The notes beneath the pieces were generated by a model. That model did not search any database. It was given only the letters and a program-made list of their open reading frames with translations, and was not told the origin of the DNA. From contig CAZIUC010000015.1 of the NCBI GenBank assembly GCA_964542455.1, positions 26,638 to 90,637 on the forward strand: a stretch of DNA of 64,000 nucleotides, written 5' to 3'. The position numbers and the translations under genes were made by a program. Shown piece after piece: positions 26,436-35,723 of the stretch. The stretch's first letter is position 1. Each line of letters starts with the position of its first letter. Origin of the DNA: PFJX01 sp964542455 (GTDB lineage Bacteria > Pseudomonadota > Gammaproteobacteria > Burkholderiales > Thiobacillaceae).

Positions 26436-26753
26436 TCATCGTCCCATCAAGAACCGAAGCCGATTCGTGTGAGGGCCAGGTTCAACCTTGTCGGCAAGGT
26501 CGAGGCTGTTCAACGGGCACAAACGTGAACGCTCGTTCAACAGGGTTGTGTACTTGTCTTCAAACGAAACCCTATCCACGTCCGATCGAGCCTGGCGCAT
26601 CTCCGTTTGGTAATCGCGGCATTCTTGCTCCGTTAGCAAGGTTGGGCAGGCGATCTGTCCTGAAATCTGTTCTGTATGGGCATTTGTAACGAGCGGCATC
26701 ATGGTGATAACCATGCCGACTAGCCACTGCAAACGTGGTGCTGGATAAAGCAT
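26436..26753 (-). CDS. Small secreted protein of unknown function
   Basis: This 105-residue frame has a plausible signal peptide (LVGMVITMMPLVTNAHT, cleavage near residue 26) and a short mature part with paired cysteines (IACPTLLTEQECRDYQTEM and RSRLCPLN). I do not recognise the family. It lies in a decayed stretch next to a kinase remnant, so it may be real but isolated. Overlap with the remnant is only a few bases. Confidence 0.5.
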   Translation of the reverse strand: MLYPAPRLQWLVGMVITMMPLVTNAHTEQISGQIACPTLLTEQECRDYQTEMRQARSDVDRVSFEDKYTTLLNERSRLCPLNSLDLADKVEPGPHTNRLRFLMGR

Positions 26754-26890
26754 GAGGTGTTGTCTCCGGCGATATGAATGAGAACTCGGGGTTGGCCAAT
26801 TTCAGTGTCATGGGCGATCTCGGTGGCCATTTCCCCCATGCTGGCGAGACGGGAAACATGGGCCAGTTTCAGCATGCGCCGTCGTTCGCC
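26750..26890 (-). pseudogene. Histidine kinase (HisKA) remnant
   Basis: The frame reads RRRMLKLAHVSRLASMGEMA then TEIAHDTEIGQP, clearly derived from the phospho-acceptor block of a PAS-type histidine kinase (usual form: LAHVARLATMGEMASGIAHE then LNQPL). The bases after the histidine are altered and the rest of the kinase is absent. The surrounding 26754-27094 holds no intact gene. Confidence 0.65.
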
Positions 26891-27094
26891 GCGTTCGCAT
26901 TGCTCGACTGTCGGCGCGCGCCAACAGACAGTGTTGTCCGGGGGAGAGAGAGCATGCCCGCGCGAGGCTCGCATACTCTCGTTTCAGCGTGTCGGGTTGG
27001 CGTAGTAATCGGCCCGCCGCCGAAAACCGCGCCGATTTGCTTTCGATGCCGTGCACGAAAAGCCCAACATAATCAAATTGTTGGGTGGCGGTCC

Positions 27095-27610
27095 TCACCC
27101 GAACAAATCGTCCACCTCGTCCTGAGATACGGCGGCGGCCAGCTTGATCGCCGGGCCGGCCAGCAGGCCCGGGTCAGGTTCGTCGTCGACCAGCAGGTGC
27201 ACCAGGCTGTCTTCCATTTTCTGTACCAGCACCATGAGTTTGTTGATCACCTGGCCTACCAGATCCTGAAATGCCTGCGCCTGGATGATTTCGCTGGTAT
27301 CCGCGCTGCTCAGGGCATGCTCCACTTGCAAATCCGCCAGAAAGGCGCGTATTTCGGGCGAGCGGGTTTTGCCCGCCAGTACCAAAGCCCGCGTCTTCTG
27401 GGCGCGCAATCGGTCGGCGATCGCTTCCGCCGCGTTCAGGGTCTGGCCGGCGGATTGCTCGGTCAGCGCGGCGATGTAGCGCAGGCGGTCGCGCGCGTTG
27501 CTCACTACATTGGTCTGAGGAAGATTCTGTTCGCCGATGTCCCGCAACGTGGTGCGCAGTTCTTCCACCATGCCGATGAGATCGTGGCGCAGGGTATCGT
27601 GGGTGGTCAT
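27095..27610 (-). CDS. CheZ-family protein phosphatase
   Basis: This 171-residue protein is largely helical. It carries the CheZ active-site block IIQAQAFQDLVGQVINKLM (about 107-125, with the catalytic aspartate and glutamine pattern QDLxGQ). It ends in VSQDEVDDLFG, the short C-terminal peptide by which CheZ binds CheY. It should dephosphorylate CheY or a CheY-like receiver. It is shorter than enteric CheZ (about 214). No cheA/cheY/cheW is nearby. It is 141 bases downstream of the CheB/CheR hybrid and in the same direction. Confidence 0.82.
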   Translation of the reverse strand: MTTHDTLRHDLIGMVEELRTTLRDIGEQNLPQTNVVSNARDRLRYIAALTEQSAGQTLNAAEAIADRLRAQKTRALVLAGKTRSPEIRAFLADLQVEHALSSADTSEIIQAQAFQDLVGQVINKLMVLVQKMEDSLVHLLVDDEPDPGLLAGPAIKLAAAVSQDEVDDLFG

Positions 27611-27751
27611 TTCAAGTTTCCTCCAGGAAGACCGGTTTTATCGGCAAGTTGTGGGAATTCTTGTGCCCGCGCTTTGCACGACTTCCAACAATGGCGCTTC
27701 TTCGTCACCCCCCTGTCCCGGTCGGATCGGGATGCGCCCTCTGGCCGGGGA

Positions 27752-30700
27752 TCAGGCAGGCTCAGCGGTCGACGAGCGCGTACAGTAACGTTCGATCAGT
27801 TCGTCGGCCGTCAGCGGCGTGGCGAACAGATAACCCTGGCCGACGTGGCAGCCGATATCGCGCAGCACATGGAGTTGCTCCTCGGTCTCTATCCCTTCGG
27901 CCACGACCTTGAAGCCCAGTGTCTGCGCCATGACCACGATGGTCTGGGCGATGGCGCGGTCGTCGAGGTTCTGGCCGATGTCGGTGACGAAGGATTTATC
28001 GATCTTGAGTTCATCGAGCGGGAAGCGGCGCAGGTAGGCGAGCGAGGAATAGCCGGTGCCGAAGTCGTCGATGCTGAGCTGGATACCCAACAATTTCAGT
28101 TCCCGCAGCATCAATTGCACCCGCTCGGCGTTTTCCGCCAGCGCGCTTTCGGTCAGTTCCAGCACCACGCGGGTCGCGTCGAGGTGGTAGTGGCTGAGCA
28201 GGCGCCGCATCAGCGCCGGCATGTTGGTGCGGCGTAATTGTTCGGCGGATACGTTGATCGATACGCGCGGCACGTTATATCCCTGCGTGACCCACGATGC
28301 CATCTGATGGCAGGCCGTGGATGCCACCCATTCGCCAATCAGGTCGATCTGGCCGTTTTTCTCCGCCAGCGGGATGAAGCGCAGCGGTGGGATCAAGCCC
28401 TCTTCGGGGTGTTGCCAGCGAACCAGCGCCTCCACCCCGATCAGTCGGCCGCTAACGATGTCGATCTGCGGCTGGTAGAGCAGGAGCAGTTGTTTTTTCT
28501 CGACTGCGTCGCGCAGGCCGGATTCGATCTTGAGGCGTTCGTCGGCGGCCAGTTTGAGCGCGTCGGTGAAGAAGTGATGGGTGTTCTTGCCGCCGTCCTT
28601 GGCCTGATACATGGCGCTGTCAGCGTTCTTCAGCAAGGTTTCAACATCGCGGCCGTCGTTCGGGTAAAGGCAGATGCCGATGCTGGCGCTGGGATAGAGA
28701 CTCTGGCGGCCAATCAGATGCGGCCGCTCCATGGCCTCGGCAATGCGTCGCGCTGTCAATTCGGCGTCCGCGACCGAAGCGCCTTCCAGCAACATGGCGA
28801 ATTCGTCGCCGCCGAAACGGGCGACCGTGTCCGATCCGCGCACGCACTCGCGCATGCGCCGCGCGATTTCCATCAGGAGATCGTCGCCGGCGGCGTGCCC
28901 CATCGAATCGTTGACCACCTTGAAATTGTCGAGATCGATGAACAGCACGGCGAACGTGGCCTCGGTTCGCTCGCTGCGCGCGATCGCCTGGCGCACCCGG
29001 TCGTGGAACAGCGCGCGGTTGGGCAGGCTGGTCAGTTCGTCGTGGGTGGCGAGGAATTCGACCCGGCGCTGCGATTCCTTGACGATGGTGATGTCGCTGA
29101 AGATGCCGACATAGTTGACGGTTCTTCCCTCCGTGTCCTTGACCGAGTTGACGGTCAACCATTCGGGATAGATTTCGCCGTTCTTGCGCCGGTTCCAGAC
29201 TTCGCCCTGCCACCAGCCCTGGCTTTTCAGGCGCGTCCACATGTCGAGGTAGAACTCTTCATTGTGCTTGCCGGACGCCAGCACCCCTGGCGTCTTGCCG
29301 ATGACTTCCTCGGCGGAATAGCCGGTGACGTTGGTAAAGGCTTCGTTGACGGTCAGGATGACCTGTTTCGCGTCGGTGACGACGATGCCTTCTCCCGCCC
29401 GGTCGAATACCCGTGCGGCGAGTCGCAACTGGTCCTCGGCGTGTTTGTGTTCGGTAATGTCGACGGACTGGGTGCAGATGCTGTAGACCACGCCGTCTTC
29501 GGTCAGCAGCGGGAAACGCATCGATTGCAGGAAACGGTCGCCCTGAGATGGAAAGACCAGGTGGTCCTCGAACTCCAGCGGCTTGCGTTGGCGCGCCACG
29601 TCTAGCTCCTTGGCGCGGAAGTCGTCGGCCATTTTCCGCGTCATCACCTTGGCGTCGGTCATGCCGATCACCTTGTCGGCATCGACATCGAAGAAGGTTT
29701 CGAACTGGTGGTTGACGAATTCGTAGCGCCCGGACAGATCCTTGAGCGTGATGATGGACGTCGAGTTGTTCATGATCGCCAGCAGCATCTCGCGGTTCTT
29801 GCGCACTTCGCGCTCCGCCGCCAGGCGTTCGGTGTGGTCGAGCATTACCACGATGGCGCCGTGATTGCCGCGCAGCTTGGTGTCGTAGGGCGCGACATGC
29901 AGCAGGTAGTGGCGCTCGCTGCTGAACACGGGCGCCTCGACCACCCGGTTGGTTTCAATGGCCTGGCGGATGCTCGGGGAGAAGTCCTGCATACCCGGCG
30001 GCAGGCGCAACCGGGCCAGCGAGTCTTTGAGCGAAGCGCTGGAAAGGGAAAAAAGGGCCGCGGCCGGGCTGTTGAAGCGCAATAAGTCGAGATTCTCGTT
30101 ACATACCAGGATGGGAAAGCCGGTCCCGTTCTGGATGTTCTCCAGGTCGATGAGGGTATCGGCGAGTTCACCGGTGCGAACCTGCAACTCCTCGTTGACG
30201 GTGGTCAGCTCCTCGTTGGTGGCCTGCAATTCCTCGTTGGCGGCTTCCAGTTCCTCGTTCGAGGATTGCAGTTCCTCGTTGGCCGCGACCACTTCCTCGT
30301 TGAGCGCCTGCATTTCCTCATTGGAGGTTTCCAGTTCCTCGATGACGGTTTGCAGACGTTCGCGCGTGGACATGAGTTCGTCTTCGAGTTCGCGGACGTT
30401 GCGTCCCGTGGCGCCGGGGTTCGGTGTGTCACCTTCGCCCTCGACCTCGACCGACTCGATGGGCGGCAGCGGCTCGAAACAGACCAGGAAGAGCTGGCTG
30501 GAGACCCCGCGTTCGAGCGGGTGCACCGCCAGGCGGACATCGACCTCGCCTTCCACGGTCTTGATGCTGTGGCGTCGGCCGATGGCGGACTCCTGCTTGT
30601 GCCCCGCCTGATGCTGCAGGAGTTGCAGATCGGCCCGCATCTCGCGTCGCAGCAGATATTGCAGGTTGAAATTCGGCTTGCCCGGCGAGATCGTCAGATA

Positions 30701-32416
30701 CGGGCTGACATCGCCATGCATTTGCAGGATTTCGAAACCGCCGGTGATGAGCACGGAGGCCGGCACGTAGCGCCGCACCGCCGCATCCAGCAGACGGCGC
30801 TCGTCATCCGACACCGTGGCCTTGACTGTTACGTTGCGATCCGCGCTGTCGGGCAAACGGAAGGAAGGCGCGGTCAGGCGCGATACGCCGACGCCGCGGC
30901 GATAGATGCGCGCGCCCTTATCGACGACTTCATAGAGACCTTCCTGCTGGAAGATGCCTTCCGACTTGCCCAGGAAGAGAATGCCGCCCTCATTGAGGCC
31001 GTAATGAAAAGTGGCGAGTACCTTGGCCTGCCAGTCGTTCTGCAGGTAGATCAGCAGGTTGCGGCAGCTCACCAGGTCGAGGCGCAGGAAGGGCGGGTCC
31101 TGGATGATGTCCTGGCGCGCCACCACGACCATGTCGCGCAGATGGCGCGCGACTTCGAGGCGGTTGCCGATCTTCTGGAAATAACGCACCACCAGCCCCG
31201 GATCGAGGTCGGCCAACGCGCTTTCGGCATAAGAGCCCTTGCGGGCGACGGCCAGCGCGTTGAGATCGATGTCGGTGGCGAAAATCTGGATGCGGTACTG
31301 CGCCAAGTTGTGGCCCAGTGTTTCGGCGATGAGGATGGCGAGGGTATACGCCTCCTCGCCGGTCGCGCAGCCCGGCACCCAGATGCGGATTTCGTCACCG
31401 GGTTGCTTGCCTTGCAGCATGCCGCGCACCAGGGTGTGCAGCGCGCCGAACGACTCCGGGTCACGGAAGAAGGCGGTGACCGAAATCAGAATGTCCTTGC
31501 CGAGATGTTCCAATTCTTCCGGCTTCGACTCGACCAAGGTCATGTAGTCGCTGAGCCCGGTGACATGATTGGCCGCCATGCGCCGTTCGATGCGGCGCCA
31601 CAGCGTGCCTTCCTTGTAGCCGGAGAAATCGATACGGGTTTGCTGTTTGACCTTCATCAACAGCTTTTTCAACGCCGTGGCCGCCACCGGCGGTTTGGTG
31701 GCGACGGTCACGGTGCCGTGGGAACGGGCGATGATGGCGATTTCGGCGGCGATGCCCTCGGGCGGCAGCACCCAGTCGACGCAGCCGGTATCGATCGCCG
31801 ATTGCGGCATGCCGGCGTATTTGGCGCTCTGCGGGTCCTGGGCGAAGGTATAGCCGCCCGCCGCCTTGATGTCGCGCAGGCCGGCGGCGCCGTCGCTACC
31901 GGTGCCGGAGAGCACCACGCCGATGGCGTCCTCGATCTTCTCCGACGCCAGGGAGGTGAAGAAAACGTTGACCGACGGCCGCGGCATGATCTCGCGCGGG
32001 CCGGGGATGAGCACGAAACAGCCGTCCTTGAGAATCATGTTGCGGCTGGCCGGGACGACATAGATGGTGTCCGGCTCGGGCTGAGCGCCGTGTTCGGCCT
32101 CCAGCACCGCCATCGCCGTCTCGCGCCCCAGCAATTGCACCATCATGCTGCGGTGCGTGGGGGAAAGATGCTGGAGCACGATGTAGGAAATGCCGAGATC
32201 GGTGGGCAGCGCCGCGATCAGGGTCGAGAGCGCCTCCAGGCCACCAGCCGAGGCGCCGATTCCGACCAGGTAAGGGCGTAACGGCATGACCGCCTCCCTG
32301 CTGGATTTTTCCGCTTGCACGGATGGCTTGCTTGCCTTGGTTGTGGCGGGGCGACGGGTGGTTTTCGGCTTGACCACACTGACAGGATTTTCTTGGGCGG
32401 ACTTTTTTGCGGCCAT
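27752..32416 (-). CDS. CheB-CheR-PAS-GGDEF-EAL hybrid signalling protein
   Basis: A protein of 1554 residues from the ATG at 32416 (MAAKK; an earlier ATG adds 29 residues). Domains in order: basic linker; CheB methylesterase (GIGASAGGLEAL, LQHLSPTH and GTGSDGAAGL give Ser, His and Asp); CheR methyltransferase (TAFFRDPESF, WVPGCATGEEAYTLA, LVSCRNLLIYL); a coiled coil of NEEL/TNEEL repeats (about 690-770); three PAS-like segments; GGDEF cyclase with an intact RxxD inhibitory site (RGSDTVARFGGDEF); and EAL phosphodiesterase (EALVRW, ELTES, DDFGTGYSS, KIDKSF, AEGIE). No membrane segment, so it is soluble. It would couple methylation-type chemosensory input to c-di-GMP. Both catalytic motifs look intact, so the net direction is unknown. 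Confidence 0.92.
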   Translation of the reverse strand: MAAKKSAQENPVSVVKPKTTRRPATTKASKPSVQAEKSSREAVMPLRPYLVGIGASAGGLEALSTLIAALPTDLGISYIVLQHLSPTHRSMMVQLLGRETAMAVLEAEHGAQPEPDTIYVVPASRNMILKDGCFVLIPGPREIMPRPSVNVFFTSLASEKIEDAIGVVLSGTGSDGAAGLRDIKAAGGYTFAQDPQSAKYAGMPQSAIDTGCVDWVLPPEGIAAEIAIIARSHGTVTVATKPPVAATALKKLLMKVKQQTRIDFSGYKEGTLWRRIERRMAANHVTGLSDYMTLVESKPEELEHLGKDILISVTAFFRDPESFGALHTLVRGMLQGKQPGDEIRIWVPGCATGEEAYTLAILIAETLGHNLAQYRIQIFATDIDLNALAVARKGSYAESALADLDPGLVVRYFQKIGNRLEVARHLRDMVVVARQDIIQDPPFLRLDLVSCRNLLIYLQNDWQAKVLATFHYGLNEGGILFLGKSEGIFQQEGLYEVVDKGARIYRRGVGVSRLTAPSFRLPDSADRNVTVKATVSDDERRLLDAAVRRYVPASVLITGGFEILQMHGDVSPYLTISPGKPNFNLQYLLRREMRADLQLLQHQAGHKQESAIGRRHSIKTVEGEVDVRLAVHPLERGVSSQLFLVCFEPLPPIESVEVEGEGDTPNPGATGRNVRELEDELMSTRERLQTVIEELETSNEEMQALNEEVVAANEELQSSNEELEAANEELQATNEELTTVNEELQVRTGELADTLIDLENIQNGTGFPILVCNENLDLLRFNSPAAALFSLSSASLKDSLARLRLPPGMQDFSPSIRQAIETNRVVEAPVFSSERHYLLHVAPYDTKLRGNHGAIVVMLDHTERLAAEREVRKNREMLLAIMNNSTSIITLKDLSGRYEFVNHQFETFFDVDADKVIGMTDAKVMTRKMADDFRAKELDVARQRKPLEFEDHLVFPSQGDRFLQSMRFPLLTEDGVVYSICTQSVDITEHKHAEDQLRLAARVFDRAGEGIVVTDAKQVILTVNEAFTNVTGYSAEEVIGKTPGVLASGKHNEEFYLDMWTRLKSQGWWQGEVWNRRKNGEIYPEWLTVNSVKDTEGRTVNYVGIFSDITIVKESQRRVEFLATHDELTSLPNRALFHDRVRQAIARSERTEATFAVLFIDLDNFKVVNDSMGHAAGDDLLMEIARRMRECVRGSDTVARFGGDEFAMLLEGASVADAELTARRIAEAMERPHLIGRQSLYPSASIGICLYPNDGRDVETLLKNADSAMYQAKDGGKNTHHFFTDALKLAADERLKIESGLRDAVEKKQLLLLYQPQIDIVSGRLIGVEALVRWQHPEEGLIPPLRFIPLAEKNGQIDLIGEWVASTACHQMASWVTQGYNVPRVSINVSAEQLRRTNMPALMRRLLSHYHLDATRVVLELTESALAENAERVQLMLRELKLLGIQLSIDDFGTGYSSLAYLRRFPLDELKIDKSFVTDIGQNLDDRAIAQTIVVMAQTLGFKVVAEGIETEEQLHVLRDIGCHVGQGYLFATPLTADELIERYCTRSSTAEPA

Positions 32417-32586
32417 TAAACAGTCTCGATTCTGTTCAGCGTTGTTTGGACGACAGCGTGTTTCTTGCGCGCGCGACGCGCGAATTACAGTTTTTTTTGA
32501 CACGGGCAGGCAAGAGCGGGGCGCCGTATTGCAAGGTCACGTCGGCTTATCGGCAGGTCGGTTGAATACTTTAGTCAAAATGCGCA

Positions 32587-34926
32587 TTACTCCCGCCAAT
32601 AGCGCTTGTCCACCGCGCGAGCCCCCGCAACCGCCACCCCGTTGCGACCCAGCCTGAGCGTCACCGCGCCAGTACGATCCGTGCGCCACACTGGTACATC
32701 CAACGCTCGATAACGCGCCAGGACTTCCGGATGCGGGTGCCCATAACGATTGCGGTGGCCGACCGGGATGACGATGGTTTTCGCCGCCACGGCTTGCAGG
32801 AATTCGGGACTGGAGGAAGTCAGGCTGCCGTGATGCGGCGCGACCAGGATATCGGCGGCCAGGGGTTGCCGGCGTTCGCGCAGATTCATTTCCGAGAGGC
32901 GCTCGATGTCCGCCGTCAGCAAGGCGCTGTGGCCCGCCGCGTCCACCCGCAGCACGCAGCCGCGTTCGTTGTCGGAATAGCCGGGCTGGGCGTAGTGGTG
33001 CGCGGGTGGATGCAGCACGCGGAAGACGACGCCGTCCCAGGTCCAGGTCTGCCCGGCGATACACGGGCGCGCGTCGGGCCGCGCCGCCATGATGGCCTGG
33101 CCGGCTTCGCCCAGGCTGACGCGCGGCACGCCGGCCAGCGAAGTGAGGAACCAGTCGGGCCGATGGCTGGCCAGCAGGGCCGCGACACCGCCGCTATGGT
33201 CGAGGTCGTCGTGGGTCAGGATCAGGCCGTCGAGGCGGTTGATCCCCAAACTCCATAAATAGGGCGCGACGATGCGGCTGCCGGCCTCCTCGCCGGAAAA
33301 AAAGCGCGGGCCGGCGTCCACCAGCAGGCTGTGTTTGGCGGTGCGCAGCAACAGCGCCTCGCCCTGGCCGACATCCAGCACCGTCAACCAGGCCTCGCCC
33401 GGTGCCGGCGCGGGTAGCCGGGGAAACAGCAAGGGCAGGAACAGGAACACGCCCAGCCAGCGCGCCGGCACGCCGCGCGGCAAGAGCAGGACGGCCGCGC
33501 CGAGCAGGGCCAGGAGCAAGGCCGGCAGACCGGGCGTGGCGGCGTGGAACACCGGCCGCGGCAGGCGCGCCAGCCACTCCAGCCCGACCATGACGACCGC
33601 GATGACGGTATGCGCCAGCACGGCGAGCAGATCCCACGGCAGCACCGCCGCCAACAGGCTGGCCGGCACCGCGACCAGGCTGATCAAGGGGATGGCGAAG
33701 GCGTTGGCCAGTGGCGAGACCAGTGACACCTCATGGAACAGGGCCAGCAGCAGCGGGGTGAGCGCCAGGGTCACCGCCCATTGCGCGGCGATCCAGGTAC
33801 GCCAGGCCGGCAGCGGGCGCAATCGGCCGCCGTCGGCCCAGAGCAGCGCCGCCACCGCGCCGAAGGACAACCAGAAACCGGGCGCGAACGCCGCCCAGGG
33901 GTCGAACAGCACCACCACGGCCAGCGCCGCCGCGAGCAGGCGCGAAGGACTGCCGTTGCGGTCGAGCAGGGCCACCAGGGCGGCGCCGGCCAGCATGTAG
34001 AGCGTGCGTTGCGCGGGGATGCCGAATCCGGCCAGCGCGGTGTAAGCGGCGGCGGCGGCGAAGCCCAGCAAGGCGCCCGCCTTGCGCGCCGGCAGACGCA
34101 ATGCCAGCCCCGGCACCCGCCGCCACAGCGCCTGTGCCAAGGCATAGACCAGCGCGGAGAACAACGTGATGTGCAAACCGGAAATGCTCATGAGGTGGGT
34201 GACACCGGTTTGCCGGAACAGCGTCCATTGCGCGGCGGGAATGGCGTCCTGCTCGCCCACCGCCAGGGCGCGCACCACGCCGCTATAGGGGCGTTCGCCC
34301 AGCGCCTTGCGCAGGTGGCCGCGGATGGCTTCGCGGGTGCGATCGAGGCGCGCGCGCCAGTCGCCGCCGCAAGCCGTGTCGCTTGCGGGCAGGCCGACCA
34401 CGCCGCCAGTGGCGCGGATGTCGCGTTGCAGCAGCCAGGCTTCGTAGTCGAAACCCTCGGGATTGACGTTGCCATGGGGTCGATACAGCCGCGCCAGCAC
34501 CTGGATGCAGTCGCCGCCGCGCACCTTGGGCACGGCTTCGCCCGGCCGCCCATGCCAGCCGAGTTGCACGCGCGCCGGCAACGTGGCGCCGGGTGTGCGT
34601 ACCGTCCCGACCGCCAGCACGAAGCGAATACCATTCGGCGTGGTTTCCGGCAGATCAAGCACGCGCCCGCTCAGGCTGATGTCGCGCCCTTCCCAGAGCG
34701 TCGGCAGTTGTTCGGAGAGACGGAGATCGGCGCGCCAGGCGGCATAGAAGAAACCGGCGGCCAACGCGACCAGCAACAGGCCGGCCTGGCGCGCCCACCT
34801 CGGTGCCCAAATAGCCAGCAGAAAAGCCAGCGGCAACGTCCAGGCCCAGAGCAGCGGCGGCAACACGGGTCGGGTTTGCAGCGCGGCGGCACCGAGGACG
34901 AAGGCGAGGATGAAAAGACGGATCAC
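32587..34926 (-). CDS. comEC: DNA internalisation-related competence protein ComEC/Rec2
   Basis: This membrane channel of about 779 residues carries single-stranded DNA across the inner membrane during natural transformation. It has an N-terminal DUF4131 region, the Competence membrane domain (GVVRALAVGEQDAIPAAQW, LMSISGLHITLFSALVYALA), and a C-terminal metallo-beta-lactamase domain (LDVGQGEALLLRT, LVDAGPRF, ILTHDDLDHSGG, APHHGS). A GTG start at 34926 begins directly with the first membrane helix; the longer frame upstream runs into an intergenic repeat. No other competence genes are adjacent. Confidence 0.93.
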   Translation of the reverse strand: MIRLFILAFVLGAAALQTRPVLPPLLWAWTLPLAFLLAIWAPRWARQAGLLLVALAAGFFYAAWRADLRLSEQLPTLWEGRDISLSGRVLDLPETTPNGIRFVLAVGTVRTPGATLPARVQLGWHGRPGEAVPKVRGGDCIQVLARLYRPHGNVNPEGFDYEAWLLQRDIRATGGVVGLPASDTACGGDWRARLDRTREAIRGHLRKALGERPYSGVVRALAVGEQDAIPAAQWTLFRQTGVTHLMSISGLHITLFSALVYALAQALWRRVPGLALRLPARKAGALLGFAAAAAYTALAGFGIPAQRTLYMLAGAALVALLDRNGSPSRLLAAALAVVVLFDPWAAFAPGFWLSFGAVAALLWADGGRLRPLPAWRTWIAAQWAVTLALTPLLLALFHEVSLVSPLANAFAIPLISLVAVPASLLAAVLPWDLLAVLAHTVIAVVMVGLEWLARLPRPVFHAATPGLPALLLALLGAAVLLLPRGVPARWLGVFLFLPLLFPRLPAPAPGEAWLTVLDVGQGEALLLRTAKHSLLVDAGPRFFSGEEAGSRIVAPYLWSLGINRLDGLILTHDDLDHSGGVAALLASHRPDWFLTSLAGVPRVSLGEAGQAIMAARPDARPCIAGQTWTWDGVVFRVLHPPAHHYAQPGYSDNERGCVLRVDAAGHSALLTADIERLSEMNLRERRQPLAADILVAPHHGSLTSSSPEFLQAVAAKTIVIPVGHRNRYGHPHPEVLARYRALDVPVWRTDRTGAVTLRLGRNGVAVAGARAVDKRYWRE

Positions 34927-34960
34927 GGGTGGTGCGTTATTGGTATGGTGCGATGGGTGA

Positions 34961-35062
34961 GCGTAGGTCAGGTTGCCGGAGGCTACCTGACGATCCTCCC
35001 TCAAATATCCAAATGGACGCAACGAGCGTCAGGTAGTCGCTGCGCGCCAACCTGACCTACGC
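34961..35062. repeat. Nested inverted repeat, CGTAGGTCAGG family
   Basis: Outer arms GCGTAGGTCAGGTTG (34961-34975) and its reverse complement (35048-35062) enclose a second pair (GCTACCTGACG near 34982 and CGTCAGGTAG near 35027). Related copies are at 43667-43764 and 50422-50455. It lies between divergent comEC and the DUF2062 gene. Confidence 0.8.
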
Positions 35063-35177
35063 CGAATTCGCAATGGGGAGGGCCGGCGACCTCCACCAGC
35101 GCGCACAGTCTGACGACGCCACACCCGCTTAAATCCGCGAACAGACGTTCCCTCACGCTTCCCCATAGAATCCCCCC

Positions 35178-35723
35178 ATGCCGCGCAAATATTTCCGCAA
35201 ATATCTCCCGGATCACGCCACGGTGCGCGAGCACCGTTTTCTGCGTCCATTCCAGGCGCTACTCAAGCACCCCAACCTCTGGCATCTGAACCGCCATTCC
35301 GTGGCGGGCGGACTGGCGGCGGGGTTGTTCGGCGGGCTGGCGCCGGGGCCGGTGCAGATGGGCATCGCGGCGATTCTGGCGATCGTGTTCCGGGTGAATC
35401 TGCCAGTGGCGGTCATCACCACGCTCTATACCAACCCGTTCACCTGGCCGCCGCTGATCTTTGCCGCATACAAAATCGGCAGTTGGGTGACCGGCGGCAA
35501 TGGCATCGGCTACCAGGAGTTCGTGTTCGACTGGCACAAGCAGCCCTGGAGCGAGTTCCCGCCGGTCTTCGGCCACTGGCTGCTGGGCCTGGGTGAAACC
35601 TTCCTGATCGGTGATCTGATCCTGGCCTGTGTGCTCGCGGTGTTGGGCTATGCCGCCGTGCAACTCGCCTGGCGGCTGCATATCCTGGCCTATCTGCGCC
35701 GCAGGCGGCGGCGCCCGCGCTGA
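35178..35723 (+). CDS. DUF2062 membrane protein
   Basis: This 181-residue inner-membrane protein has a basic N-terminus (MPRKYFRKYLPDHATVREHR), the DUF2062 core (LNRHSVAGGLAAGLFGGLAPGPVQM, then TTLYTNPFTWPPL) with two to three membrane helices, and an Arg-rich tail. Function is unknown. It is often found beside comEC or lol genes. It ends one base before the convergent soxA stop, so no terminator separates them. Confidence 0.85.
   Translation: MPRKYFRKYLPDHATVREHRFLRPFQALLKHPNLWHLNRHSVAGGLAAGLFGGLAPGPVQMGIAAILAIVFRVNLPVAVITTLYTNPFTWPPLIFAAYKIGSWVTGGNGIGYQEFVFDWHKQPWSEFPPVFGHWLLGLGETFLIGDLILACVLAVLGYAAVQLAWRLHILAYLRRRRRRPR

Noticed and set aside
30266..32281. A 671-codon plus-strand frame opposite the CheB/CheR region
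   Set aside because: No recognisable domain; the minus strand carries the catalytic motifs.
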